Positions 18,253-25,988 of a stretch of DNA of 64,000 bases are shown here, one piece after another. Every line of letters starts with the position of its first letter. The first letter of the stretch is position 1. The notes below the pieces were generated by a model that saw only the letters and a program-made list of their open reading frames with translations, searched no databases and was not told where the DNA came from. Both the position numbers and the translations under genes were made by a program. Source of the stretch: Paenibacillus thalictri (GTDB taxonomy: Bacteria; Bacillota; Bacilli; Paenibacillales; NBRC-103111); the NCBI RefSeq assembly GCF_004307995.1, contig NZ_SIRE01000025.1, forward strand, positions 1 through 64,000. The letters run 5' to 3'.

Positions 18253-18277
18253 AAAAACTCACCTCATAAAAGTTCTC

Positions 18278-18293
18278 AAGTAACCGTTTTCAA
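18278..18293 (-). promoter_or_regulatory. candidate cre site (CcpA) of the SLH lyase
   Basis: Minus-strand TTGAAAACGGTTACTT matches the catabolite-responsive consensus WTGNNARCGNWWWCAW except at one base. It lies 26 bases before the start codon, in the 5' leader. A nearly identical site precedes the beta-helix enzyme at 29.8 kb. Confidence 0.5.
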
Positions 18294-18646
18294 TTTAATT
18301 GTAGCCGATTCTAAATAAATCAATTATGCTGCTGTGCGGATTGCTTCTGCCAAATTTTATAGCCGGTCTTCTTCCCCGTAGTTCAGAAATACCTATGTAG
18401 AGCCCCCTTCCAGTTTTCTTTAATAACTTTTGTAAAATTCATACTAACATAAATAAAACGGTCTCATTATCGCTAAAAAATGAAAAAATGTTGCTATATT
18501 ACGATCTGCACAAAGAATGAATAAATTATTTGCAAGCTATCTAAAACACCGCTCAAAAAATATTAATAAAATTGGATTCATATCAAAAGCGCGCTCCCCC
18601 TGCCCCCTCCGTCGACAATGTTCTCACAATTGTCACAGACGTTACC
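18294..18646. other. AT-rich intergenic region, no gene
   Basis: About 350 bases between the SLH lyase and the small gene at 18708. It is AT-rich and carries stops in all frames. A TACAAT on the minus strand (18298-18303) is a possible -10 for the lyase without a good -35. GACAAT-N9-ATTGTC (18614-18634) is an inverted repeat just upstream of the plus-strand promoter and could be an operator. I see nothing else. Confidence 0.5.
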
Positions 18647-18676
18647 TTTACAATATTCGAACGAGTTGGGTATACT
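18647..18676 (+). promoter_or_regulatory. promoter of small membrane protein gene
   Basis: TTTACA (18647-18652), 18-base spacer, TATACT (18671-18676), each 5/6 to consensus. It lies 32 bases before the start codon of the 48-residue gene. Confidence 0.6.
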
Positions 18677-18707
18677 ATTCTATATGATCCTTGAAAGGGG
18701 AAAGACA

Positions 18708-18854
18708 ATGAGCGATCGTAAAAGTCCGGAACTTCACGTGTATGAGGAAGTAAGAAACGATTCTTTTGACGTTGCCGCCGGTTTTGGCGTATTTTTTGTA
18801 GTCCTTCTGGTGGTTGCCGTAATTATGGGTATCATCGCAGCTTACGTAAAGTAA
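18708..18854 (+). CDS. Small single-pass membrane protein, unknown
   Basis: A 48-residue product starting MSDRKSPELHVYEEV: a short charged N-terminus, then one transmembrane helix (about 23-45, FGVFFVVLLVVAVIMGIIAAYV). ATG 18708 follows AAAGGGG at 8 bases; an in-frame upstream ATG at 18618 lies before the predicted promoter. It has its own promoter and a strong terminator, so it is a real monocistronic gene. I do not recognise a family. Its size and topology fit small membrane regulators or holin-like/toxin peptides, but nothing in the sequence chooses between these. Confidence 0.7.
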   Translation: MSDRKSPELHVYEEVRNDSFDVAAGFGVFFVVLLVVAVIMGIIAAYVK

Positions 18855-18884
18855 TAAACCCGCTTCACTCATCCCGCTCAAAAA

Positions 18885-18922
18885 GTCTGTCCTGCGCGTT
18901 AACGCCGGGGCGGGCTTTTTTT
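18885..18922 (+). terminator. terminator of the small membrane protein gene
   Basis: GTCTGTCCTG pairs with CGGGGCGGGC around an inner GCG-TTAA-CGC stem, followed by seven T residues. Confidence 0.85.
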
Positions 18923-18929
18923 ACATGCC

Positions 18930-18970
18930 AAAAAACCCGGATACGGGAAGATGATCTCCCTGTACCCGGG
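18930..18970 (-). terminator. dnaI terminator
   Basis: Minus-strand CCCGGGTAC pairs with GTATCCGGG, with an inner GGGA/TCCC stem, followed by TTTTTT. It lies 28 bases after dnaI and closes the dnaB-dnaI unit. Confidence 0.85.
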
Positions 18971-18997
18971 CTCTGCCCGTACTCCGGCTTGTTTCCG

Positions 18998-19948
18998 CTA
19001 CATCCCGCGCTTGTTATGTCCATGCACTTCAATGACATCGACAAACGGCCGAATGCGGTCCATAATACGCTGGCCTTTGAATTCCTGCTCGCCGTCCCCG
19101 TTGGTGAAACTGAAATGCTTTTGCAAATCGTCCAAGCTGTAGTTGGATGTAAAAAACGTCGGTTTGCGGTTCATCCGGTAATTCAGAATCGTCCCCATCA
19201 CATGATCCCTCAGCCAAGGATTCAAATTCTCCGCGCCAAGATCGTCAAATACGAGCAGATCGGTATCTTTTAAGGCGTCGATCGTTTCCTTCAGCTTTTG
19301 CGGCTCTTGGAACATCGCTTTTAAATCCTCGGCAAAATCGGGCATATAGACGATCGCGCCGGTTAAGCCGGTTTTGGCCAACTCGTACAACATGTAACAC
19401 ATTAGGAACGTCTTTCCCGTACCAAACGGTCCCGATAAAAAAAGCCCCTTATTCTGCAGCCCGGCTTCCGTTGTCTCCATGATGTAGCTGCCGACCTGCA
19501 GCACCGCAGACATGCGCTGCGGATCGTTGGTGACGATCTCGTCGATGGAATACCCTTGCTTCAGCGCGCGGTCATCGACGTAAAAGCTGCGGATGCGCCC
19601 TTTAATCGCATCTTGAGCTTGCTTGGCTACATATTTTTTGCAGGAAACTTTATAATCGATAAGTTCAAGCGATTCCCCCGCAGGCTCCACGCCAATCATC
19701 GTATAATGCCCTGTAAAGTCGTTCGGGCACTTCTCAAGGCCCGGACATTGGGAGCATTGGTTATGTTCGGTAATGTATTGATACAGCTTATTGACGTTCA
19801 TGCGCAGCGTATATGCGTCAAGGCCCGGATACTTGGCCGTCAGCTTCCTGACCAGCGGATCGGCCAACACCTGGACAACCTTTTCCTCCGCGCGTCTCAT
19901 CAATGACGAATTGGGCATCGAGCGCATAATCTCCCCTAAAGACTCCAT
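18998..19948 (-). CDS. dnaI: Primosomal protein DnaI (helicase loader)
   Basis: AAA+ ATPase of 316 residues that loads the replicative helicase DnaC at oriC and at restart sites together with DnaB and DnaD. The N-terminal half has the Cys/His zinc-binding cluster (CSQCPGLEKCPNDFTGH, about 82-98) that contacts helicase. The C-terminal half has Walker A GPFGTGKT and Walker B LLVFDDLGAE, then a sensor region with TSNYS. RBS AGGAGGGG. It follows dnaB by 54 bases, the conserved Bacillus order dnaB-dnaI. The nrdR gene usually upstream of dnaB in Bacillus is not here. Confidence 0.95.
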   Translation of the reverse strand: MESLGEIMRSMPNSSLMRRAEEKVVQVLADPLVRKLTAKYPGLDAYTLRMNVNKLYQYITEHNQCSQCPGLEKCPNDFTGHYTMIGVEPAGESLELIDYKVSCKKYVAKQAQDAIKGRIRSFYVDDRALKQGYSIDEIVTNDPQRMSAVLQVGSYIMETTEAGLQNKGLFLSGPFGTGKTFLMCYMLYELAKTGLTGAIVYMPDFAEDLKAMFQEPQKLKETIDALKDTDLLVFDDLGAENLNPWLRDHVMGTILNYRMNRKPTFFTSNYSLDDLQKHFSFTNGDGEQEFKGQRIMDRIRPFVDVIEVHGHNKRGM

Positions 19949-20002
19949 GTTCGCACCCCTCCTCTTCCTTGCCGCTTGCGGCCGTCAATCTCACGCCAAG
20001 CG

Positions 20003-21496
20003 TTACAACTTAAGCGAACCTCCCAGTTTGCGGATAATGCTCTGCATCTGTTCGCGTTCGTCTTTGGTCAATTCCCGTACGCCTTCGCGGTTCTGCACAA
20101 TCGGTATGACCGGCTTCTGGTTCACCCGGCCCTTGCCGGACGAAGCCCCGGGAGCCGACGAAGCGCCGCCTAATCTGCCGCCGCGAGGCTTCTCCTTGTA
20201 CCTGTTAGCGTCGCGGACATAATGAACAGCTTGCTCGAAGGTTTGCACCTGCTTGCCGAGCATATCCGAGGCCGTGCTTTCCAGCGACGATTTGGCCCAC
20301 GACCGCTTGTTGACATAAATAAAATGAATCATCACGTTGATGACTTCTTCGCTTAAGCCGTAATTCAGATCGATTTTCGTAAAGACGTCAAGCAGCCCGT
20401 CCGGAACCGTGCCTTTGGAAAATATTTTTTCCAGCAAATACGTGTAAGGTTCATTGCGCAAAATATAGTTGTACTGGTGCTGGTTGCATTCCCCTTGGAA
20501 AATATCCGGCACCTCCAAATAAAACTCCATCTCCACAGCTCTTGGCGTCTTGGACTGCTCATCCTCGGCAGCTGAGTTCATTCGGGCCAGCAGCCGCTCC
20601 CGATCCTCGGAACGTTTCTTGTCCTGACGGTACACAAGGCTGGCGCGACGCTGCAGGAAATCTTCGCTTAACTGGCCGTCCGCATCAAAAGCTCCGTCTT
20701 CATCCAGCAAACGGCACGTTTCCCCTAAAGTAAGCCCATATTTTTTGGCGAAAAAATTCAGTTTGGTCAGCTGCTCCTGATTGAATTTAAGCCGCTCCAC
20801 GTGGCCGCGGTTTACAGATTCCTTCGGAAACCTCATAATGATTTCGGCATAGCTGAAGCCCTTGACGTTGATTCCTTGCGCTTGCTGCTCGGCAGCCGGG
20901 CGGCTTGCCGCCGTTTCGTATTGCGCCTGCTCCAGCTCCAGATCGATCACCTGCGTATTAAGACGGAACAATTCGTAGAACGGCATGGATAAATTTTCCG
21001 CTGTCGCGCTGCCGATCTCGGCAACATCTGCAGGCAGCATTTCTTCCCGCAGCGCAAGTACGGCATGTTTCCCGATCTTATCCCGCAGCAGCAGCGTCAA
21101 ATGCTGGTTTTTGAAAAACTCGGCCGGCACTTGCGGCGCCAGCAGCTCGTATTCGTATATATAGTCGTCCAAGTCCTGTACATATTTGCGGTATGTCTGC
21201 ATCAGCCCGATCGCCTCCAGCTTGGAGGCCTGCTCGGCGAGAAATTTGCGTCCGCGCTCACCGGGCTCCAGCTCCAAAGCAAGGAAAAGCTTGCGCTGAT
21301 GCTCCAGCGCCGACGTGCCCGCACGGTCTGCCGGGAGCTGATGAAACAACGTATAGTACAATCCGATCGCAACGGCGCCAATCATCGGCTGATACAAACA
21401 GCTGAGCACCTTCTGATCGAGCGGGCTCAGGCTGAAGGCGCGCACCGTGCGAAACCGGTGGTTTTCCGTAAAATGAAGCATATTGGTCATGCGCAT
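20003..21496 (-). CDS. dnaB: Replication initiation and membrane attachment protein DnaB
   Basis: Firmicute DnaB (not the Gram-negative helicase), about 497 residues. It is a DnaD/DnaB-fold protein bridging DnaA/DnaD-bound origin DNA to the helicase loader. It has an N-terminal winged-helix region (FSLSPLDQKVLSCLYQPMIG) and two DDBH-type helical repeats. The second of these contains the region just before the basic, Gly-rich C-terminal tail (EKPRGGRLGG, then PASSGKG-like linker). ATG 21496 is chosen with GGAG 10 bases upstream; longer in-frame starts lack an RBS. It is followed by dnaI, with yuiB upstream. Confidence 0.88.
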   Translation of the reverse strand: MRMTNMLHFTENHRFRTVRAFSLSPLDQKVLSCLYQPMIGAVAIGLYYTLFHQLPADRAGTSALEHQRKLFLALELEPGERGRKFLAEQASKLEAIGLMQTYRKYVQDLDDYIYEYELLAPQVPAEFFKNQHLTLLLRDKIGKHAVLALREEMLPADVAEIGSATAENLSMPFYELFRLNTQVIDLELEQAQYETAASRPAAEQQAQGINVKGFSYAEIIMRFPKESVNRGHVERLKFNQEQLTKLNFFAKKYGLTLGETCRLLDEDGAFDADGQLSEDFLQRRASLVYRQDKKRSEDRERLLARMNSAAEDEQSKTPRAVEMEFYLEVPDIFQGECNQHQYNYILRNEPYTYLLEKIFSKGTVPDGLLDVFTKIDLNYGLSEEVINVMIHFIYVNKRSWAKSSLESTASDMLGKQVQTFEQAVHYVRDANRYKEKPRGGRLGGASSAPGASSGKGRVNQKPVIPIVQNREGVRELTKDEREQMQSIIRKLGGSLKL

Positions 21497-21621
21497 ATGT
21501 ACATTACTCCATCCGCAGCGATGATTCGCCGCCAATCTATAAAGATAGTTACCCTTCATTTTAACACAGAACAAGCCCTCCATGGCTATGAAAATACATT
21601 CCAGCACATTTACAATCGCAC

Positions 21622-21652
21622 AAAAAAAGAGCCCTCCGGCTCCTTTCGGCTC
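21622..21652 (-). terminator. terminator of yuiB-like gene
   Basis: Minus-strand GAGCC...GGCTC hairpin followed by seven T residues. Its first arm overlaps the stop codon of the yuiB-like gene, so readthrough into dnaB should be limited. Confidence 0.7.
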
Positions 21653-21944
21653 AAAACATTTTAAACCCTTTTGTGCGCAGCGCTTTGATCGTCGAGCCGC
21701 TCAATACCGCGCCGATCAGCCCGCCTACTGCCGGCACGTAATCGGCCACCGAATATTCAGCGAAATTTTGCATCAGCGAGCCCGTTTCCGAACCCCAATA
21801 AATAAGCAGCCCAATGACCAACGCGATGTAACCGTAAATCGGAAACCAGGTTGTTTTCATCAGCATGTTTAGAATAAAACCGAGCCCGAAGAAAAGCACA
21901 AACAACAGCACGGTAACGATGATTAATTGCAGCAAACGGTCCAA
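21651..21944 (-). CDS. yuiB: YuiB-like small membrane protein
   Basis: A 97-residue protein with three hydrophobic segments (about 5-28, 35-55, 70-88) and a short basic tail ending KALRTKGFKMF. The motif FVLFFGLGFILNML and the tail resemble Bacillus YuiB, whose gene lies near the yum/yut NADH dehydrogenase cluster; that cluster is also close by here (22-34 kb). Function is unknown. It has its own promoter with a TACAAT -10 and a terminator at its stop codon. The family call rests on remembered sequence similarity. Confidence 0.7.
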   Translation of the reverse strand: MDRLLQLIIVTVLLFVLFFGLGFILNMLMKTTWFPIYGYIALVIGLLIYWGSETGSLMQNFAEYSVADYVPAVGGLIGAVLSGSTIKALRTKGFKMF

Positions 21945-22028
21945 CCCCTTCTAGTTATGAAAGTTCACGACAATCAGACGTCTTGTTCTTGAACGCCCTT
22001 CTTACGGCAAACGGACATCTTTCTCTAT

Positions 22029-22057
22029 ATTGTAGTCAAAATAAGCTCTCCGGTAAA
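22029..22057 (-). promoter_or_regulatory. yuiB promoter
   Basis: Minus-strand TTTACC (22052-22057), 17-base spacer, TACAAT (22029-22034). Just upstream lies ACGTTTTCACCGG, a 13-mer shared with the sdhCAB promoter. Confidence 0.65.
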
Positions 22058-22140
22058 GTGAACGTCCGGTGAAAACGTACTGCTCATTCAGCGCTGCCAT
22101 CGCCGCTGGCGCGGCTCATATCCCGTCACAGACATGTCAT

Positions 22141-22169
22141 TTGCCCTTTTTCCGCGTATTGGATACAAT
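22141..22169 (+). promoter_or_regulatory. hemQ promoter
   Basis: TTGCCC (22141-22146), 17-base spacer, TACAAT (22164-22169). Predicted start near 22176 lies downstream of the first in-frame ATG and so supports the hemQ start at 22212. Confidence 0.65.
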
Positions 22170-22211
22170 GATACAAGCGATCAAACCTATGCAATAGAAG
22201 GAGTGTTGACC

Positions 22212-22958
22212 ATGAGCGAAGCCGCACAAACACTGGAAGGCTGGTATGCGCTTCACGATTTCCGCGCTATCGACTGGAACGCCTGGAGAGCGCTGAGCGC
22301 CAAAGAGCGCAACGCTGCGCAGGACGAGTTGTTAAGTTTGCTGCACCAATACAAGCAAGCCGAGGAAAATAAAACCGGCAGCACGGCATTTTACAGTATT
22401 GTCGGGCAAAAAGCCGATTTCATGTTCATGCACCTGCGCGAGACGCTGGAAGAGTTAAACGAAGTGGAAACACAGTTCAACAAGTCCATTCTTGCCCAAG
22501 TCACCGTACCTACATACTCTTACGTGTCCATCGTCGAGCTGAGCAGCTACTTGGCGAAGCCGGGCGTCGACCCGATGGAGGACCCTGACCTTTTGGCGCG
22601 TCTCAAACCTATCTTGCCGAAGGCAAAACACGTTTGCTTTTATCCGATGAACAAAAAACGCGACGGCGCCGACAATTGGTACATGCTCAGCATCGACGAG
22701 CGTAAAACGATGATGCGCAGCCACGGCATGATCGGCCGTCAATACGCCGGCAAAGTGAAGCAGATCATCACCGGTTCCGTCGGCCTCGACGACTGGGAAT
22801 GGGGCGTTACGCTGTTTGCCGAAGATGCGCTGCAATTCAAGAAGCTTGTTTATGAAATGCGCTTTGATGAAGTCAGCGCCCGCTTTGGAGAGTTTGGCGA
22901 TTTCTACGTCGGCAATCTGCTGGACGAAAGCAAGATCGCCAATATGCTGGCATTGTAA
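22212..22958 (+). CDS. hemQ: Coproheme decarboxylase HemQ
   Basis: Chlorite-dismutase-fold enzyme (248 residues) that converts coproheme III to haem b with peroxide, the last step of the Gram-positive coproporphyrin pathway. The catalytic Tyr is in FYPMNKKR (Y144) and the proximal haem His in MMRSHGMIGR (H171), positions matching Bacillus/Geobacillus HemQ. The distal Arg/Gln of true chlorite dismutase is not evident, which favours HemQ. ATG 22212 follows AAGGAG. Monocistronic between its own promoter and a strong hairpin. It supplies haem to SdhC and the oxidases assembled by CtaA. Confidence 0.95.
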   Translation: MSEAAQTLEGWYALHDFRAIDWNAWRALSAKERNAAQDELLSLLHQYKQAEENKTGSTAFYSIVGQKADFMFMHLRETLEELNEVETQFNKSILAQVTVPTYSYVSIVELSSYLAKPGVDPMEDPDLLARLKPILPKAKHVCFYPMNKKRDGADNWYMLSIDERKTMMRSHGMIGRQYAGKVKQIITGSVGLDDWEWGVTLFAEDALQFKKLVYEMRFDEVSARFGEFGDFYVGNLLDESKIANMLAL

Positions 22959-22971
22959 AATATGCAAAATG

Positions 22972-22998
22972 AACCCGCGCCATGGTGGCGCGGGTTTT
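22972..22998. terminator. hemQ terminator, bidirectional
   Basis: Perfect 11-bp stem AACCCGCGCCA/TGGCGCGGGTT with a 3-base loop, then TTTT on the plus strand and CATTTTGC on the minus. It also lies 19 bases after the minus-strand gene at 23017. Confidence 0.85.
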
Positions 22999-23016
22999 AT
23001 TGTTACCGAGATATGC

Positions 23017-23298
23017 TTATTCGTCGTCCTCGTCTTCCTGTTTCAAAGCAGCAAGCTGGCGCTCCATTTCGGCTTTGCGGGCCAAATATTCATCCGTCTC
23101 GCGGTCCCGTTGACGGCTCTTTTCCTTGAGCCTTTCTATTGCCGGGAGAATGAGAATATCGATTTCCTTCTGCACCGTGTGAGCAAGGTCGTAACGCTGC
23201 TGCTCTTCCAGATAATGCCCCACATCGATCAGCGCATTATACCGGTCCAACTCTTCACGTGTCAGCAACCCTCGAACTTGAACGCTGCAGTGTCTCAC
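23017..23298 (-). CDS. Small coiled-coil acidic protein, unknown
   Basis: A 93-residue hydrophilic protein with a predicted long helix/coiled coil (about 28-88; charged heptads such as IERLKEKSRQRDRETDEYLARK broken into shorter runs) and an acidic tail QEDEDDE. The GTG start lies 2 bases after the stop of the NADH dehydrogenase gene, with AAAAGG upstream, so it is probably translated from the same message. I recognise no family and no catalytic motif. Its position suggests an accessory or stability role for the dehydrogenase, which is inference only. Confidence 0.6.
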   Translation of the reverse strand: MRHCSVQVRGLLTREELDRYNALIDVGHYLEEQQRYDLAHTVQKEIDILILPAIERLKEKSRQRDRETDEYLARKAEMERQLAALKQEDEDDE

Positions 23299-23300
23299 GT

Positions 23301-24491
23301 CTAGAACCGGCCTTTTCTGACGACAAGCGGAATGCCGCCGATAATGTACAAATAGCGAAGATCAATGATTTTTTTCATGACTGAAGCGGCGCCGCCTTTT
23401 ATTTTGCGGGAACCTACGATACCGATCGCTTCGCCCCGTCCAAGAGAGGCAACGGTGCCTTTAGGCAGGTACTCGAATTTCTTAAGCGCCGTACCGCGGA
23501 TGGACGCTACAAGGTTGTGCGAGCATACATCGGCTTGCTGCATCGAGATTTGTGCCGTCGGCGGATACGGTCTGCCTTCCGGAGACATGACGATGGAGCA
23601 ATCGCCCAAAATGTAGATGTTATCGTGACCCGGCGCTTTCAGGAACTCATCCACCTTAATGCGGCCGCGCATCGTTTCGAAGCCTGCATCCTCCAGCAAA
23701 TGGTTGCCGCGCACGCCCCCGGTCCAAATCACAGTCGCCGCTTTGATTTCTTCTCCGGTGGCCAGCGATACGCCCTCCGGTGTACATTCCTTAATCGCTG
23801 TGGCAATTTTGAAAGTAACGCCTTTATTGGTCAGTACATTCATTGCATATTCGACCAGCTCCGGATCAAAACCCGGCAGCGCGGTTGGAGCCGCTTCGAT
23901 ATTGTAAATTTTCACAAGCGAAGCGTCCACGTCGAATTCTTTGCACAATTCCGGGATCCGGTCGGCCAATTCCCCGACGAATTCAATCCCCGTGAATCCG
24001 GCTCCGCCCACAACAAACGTCAAATAATCGGTGCGGTGCGGCTCCCGTTTGAACTTGGCAAACTGATATTCGATGTGCTCGCGGATAAAGCGAACGCTGT
24101 TGATGCTGCGGATATTCAAGGCATATTCCTTCAAGCCGGGAATGCCGAACGTTTCCGGTTCGCCGCCAAGGCCCACGACCAAATAATCGTAGGACAAGCT
24201 GCCTTCCTCTAAAATAACCTTTTTCTCCTGCAGCCTAATTTGAACAACCGTCGATTTGACAAAATCGACTTTGAACTCGTCAATCAGCTTCAAAATGTTG
24301 ACACGGGCGTTTTCCGGATTGTCCGTTCCCGCAGCCGGCATATGAAGATGGGTGGTGATATAATGATAATCGTGCTTATTGACAAGCGTCACGTCGGCTT
24401 CGTTGTAGTTCAGTTCCTTTTGCAAGCGAATAGCCGTTACAATGCCGCCATAACCTGCTCCCAAAATGACTATTCTCGGTATTCGACTCAT
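23301..24491 (-). CDS. ndh: Type II NADH:quinone oxidoreductase
   Basis: Single-subunit, non-proton-pumping NADH dehydrogenase (396 residues), a peripheral membrane flavoprotein that reduces menaquinone. FAD-binding VILGAGYGGIVTA (8-20), NADH-binding VVGGAGFTGIEF (about 162-173), the FAD-ribityl motif YILGDCS (about 295) and the quinone-site AQ segment (TAQISMQQ) are all visible. RBS GGAAGGGA. A Rex-type operator lies 41 bases upstream, as expected for an NDH-2 gene that answers the NADH/NAD+ ratio. A second NDH-2-like gene is at 32.3 kb. Confidence 0.93.
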   Translation of the reverse strand: MSRIPRIVILGAGYGGIVTAIRLQKELNYNEADVTLVNKHDYHYITTHLHMPAAGTDNPENARVNILKLIDEFKVDFVKSTVVQIRLQEKKVILEEGSLSYDYLVVGLGGEPETFGIPGLKEYALNIRSINSVRFIREHIEYQFAKFKREPHRTDYLTFVVGGAGFTGIEFVGELADRIPELCKEFDVDASLVKIYNIEAAPTALPGFDPELVEYAMNVLTNKGVTFKIATAIKECTPEGVSLATGEEIKAATVIWTGGVRGNHLLEDAGFETMRGRIKVDEFLKAPGHDNIYILGDCSIVMSPEGRPYPPTAQISMQQADVCSHNLVASIRGTALKKFEYLPKGTVASLGRGEAIGIVGSRKIKGGAASVMKKIIDLRYLYIIGGIPLVVRKGRF

Positions 24492-24531
24492 GAGTTATCC
24501 CTTCCATCACGTCTCTTTTTTAGGCAACATA

Positions 24532-24549
24532 TTGTGAAAAATTACACAA
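24532..24549 (-). promoter_or_regulatory. Rex operator upstream of ndh
   Basis: TTGTGAAAAATTACACAA matches the Rex consensus TTGTGAA-N4-TTCACAA at all but one base. Rex represses respiratory and fermentative genes when NADH is low relative to NAD+ and lets go when NADH rises. The site is between the likely transcription start and the start codon, so it would act as a block to elongation or initiation. Confidence 0.75.
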
Positions 24550-24640
24550 GCGAATTCGAAAGATAACGTTTCCTATCCCTAAGTGTATCCTCTATCTCTA
24601 ATATTAACCGCAGTGCAGATTTCGACAACATATTTAACCA

Positions 24641-24690
24641 ATTCAAAAAAAATAATACAATGCAAAGCCCGAAATGGCAAGTATTATTTT
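24641..24690 (-). terminator. terminator-like hairpin in the ndh upstream region
   Basis: Perfect 10-bp inverted repeat AAAATAATAC/GTATTATTTT (24649-24658, 24681-24690) followed on the minus strand by eight T residues. It lies directly after a promoter-like sequence at 24706-24734 and 150 bases before ndh. It may be an attenuator of ndh or the end of a very short RNA. Confidence 0.55.
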
Positions 24691-24705
24691 GATTAAAAAA
24701 TATCC

Positions 24706-24734
24706 ATTTTAACCACACTAGACGTTAAATGCAA
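24706..24734 (-). promoter_or_regulatory. possible minus-strand promoter before ndh
   Basis: TTGCAT (24729-24734), 17-base spacer, TAAAAT (24706-24711) on the minus strand. The start near 24699 would be about 9 bases before the terminator-like hairpin. Confidence 0.4.
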
Positions 24735-24837
24735 GACTCGCCTTCCATTTTGTTGAAATTCCGACACATCTTAAGCAATATAATTTATTTATCAGCTTCA
24801 TATATAAAAATAGTCATGAAAAAACGGAACACCATAC

Positions 24838-24866
24838 TTTCATCGTTAGTTACTAACGTTTATAAT
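24838..24866 (+). promoter_or_regulatory. ferredoxin reductase promoter with operator-like palindrome
   Basis: A perfect TATAAT (24861-24866) has a weak -35 (TTTCAT) 17 bases upstream. The spacer holds a perfect palindrome, CGTTAGT-T-ACTAACG (24844-24858). A repressor bound there would block polymerase, and a poor -35 is typical of an activated or tightly regulated promoter. Confidence 0.5.
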
Positions 24867-24935
24867 AGTATAGTCTATCGAAGTCGTTTCGGGAGATAAC
24901 AAAGATTATACGGATGGGTGCGGAGGTGCTAAATA

Positions 24936-25928
24936 GTGTCACAAGAGTTAGTTGATGTGGTGATTGTTGGCGGGGGGCCGGCAGGAATGTTTGCCGCTTT
25001 TTACGGTGGTATGCGCCAAGCGTCGGTCAAATTAATCGAGAGCATGCCGCAATTGGGCGGACAGCTTGCAGCGTTGTATCCGGAGAAATACATTTACGAC
25101 GTAGCGGGTTTTCCGAAGGTTACGGCACAGGAGCTTGTTAACAACTTAGAAAATCAGATGAAACTTTTCCCCGAGCTGCAAATTTGCCTCGAAGAAAAAG
25201 TGCTTAATGTCGTCAAAAAGGAAGAACGGCTTTTCGAGATTACTACGGATCAAGGCGTGCATTATTCCAAAGCGGTTATTATTACCGGAGGAGTAGGCGC
25301 ATTTGAGCCTAGAAAACTTGAACTTCCGGAAGCGGCTCAATATGAGAAAAAGAACCTGCATTACTTTGTAAACGACTTAAACCGTTTCCAAGGCCAACGC
25401 GTCATCATTTCCGGCGGCGGCGATTCCGCAGTCGATTGGGCACTTATGCTCGAACCGATCGCCGAAGAGGTTATCCTTGTGCATCGCCGCGATAAATTCC
25501 GCGCGCATGAACACAGTGTGGAAAACTTGATGAATTCGAAAGTTCGCGTCATGACGCCAAAAGAAATTACGAAGCTGCATGGCGACCAAACGATTGAGAA
25601 AGTGACGCTCAGCGACATCAAATCCGGCGAAACGGAAGAGATTGCGGTTGACGCGGTCATTATCAATTTTGGCTTCGTATCTTCGCTTGGACCTATCGCT
25701 GAATGGGGACTTGATATCGACAACGGATCGATTCTTGTAGACTCCCGTATGGAGACAAGCATTCCGGGCATATTTGCCGCCGGAGATATCAGCACTTATC
25801 CGGGCAAGCTCAAACTGATTGCCGTCGGCTTCGGCGAAGCTCCAACAGCGATCAACAACGCAAAAGTATACATCGATCCAACTGCAAAGTTATCCCCAGG
25901 CCACAGCAGCAACATGAAGTTCAAATAA
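24936..25928 (+). CDS. yumC: Ferredoxin--NADP(+) reductase, thioredoxin-reductase type
   Basis: FAD enzyme (330 residues) moving electrons between NADPH and ferredoxin or flavodoxin. FAD motif VVIVGGGPAGMFAA (7-20), NADPH motif ISGGGDSAVDWA (about 151-162) and FAD motif FAAGDIS (about 282-288) are present. The CxxC pair of true thioredoxin reductase is absent, which marks the YumC class. The GTG start follows GGAGGTG. It is divergent from ndh and has its own terminator. Ferredoxin reduced here may serve iron-sulfur assembly or P450-type enzymes; partners are not in the window. Confidence 0.93.
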   Translation: MSQELVDVVIVGGGPAGMFAAFYGGMRQASVKLIESMPQLGGQLAALYPEKYIYDVAGFPKVTAQELVNNLENQMKLFPELQICLEEKVLNVVKKEERLFEITTDQGVHYSKAVIITGGVGAFEPRKLELPEAAQYEKKNLHYFVNDLNRFQGQRVIISGGGDSAVDWALMLEPIAEEVILVHRRDKFRAHEHSVENLMNSKVRVMTPKEITKLHGDQTIEKVTLSDIKSGETEEIAVDAVIINFGFVSSLGPIAEWGLDIDNGSILVDSRMETSIPGIFAAGDISTYPGKLKLIAVGFGEAPTAINNAKVYIDPTAKLSPGHSSNMKFK

Positions 25929-25941
25929 GACATTGCGCCTT

Positions 25942-25983
25942 AAAAAAAGTATTCCTGCACAAGCGCATGGGGTACTTTTTTTT
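25942..25983. terminator. terminator between yumC and sda
   Basis: AAAAAAGTATTCC pairs with GGGGTACTTTTTT and is followed by more T residues. AT-rich flanks on both strands let it serve the convergent yumC (+) and sda (-). Confidence 0.8.
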
Positions 25984-25988
25984 CGCGC

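Noticed and set aside
21985..21994. GTTC-TT-GAAC palindrome near the yuiB/hemQ promoters as a LexA site
   Set aside because: Half-site order and the 2-base spacing differ from GAAC-N4-GTTC.
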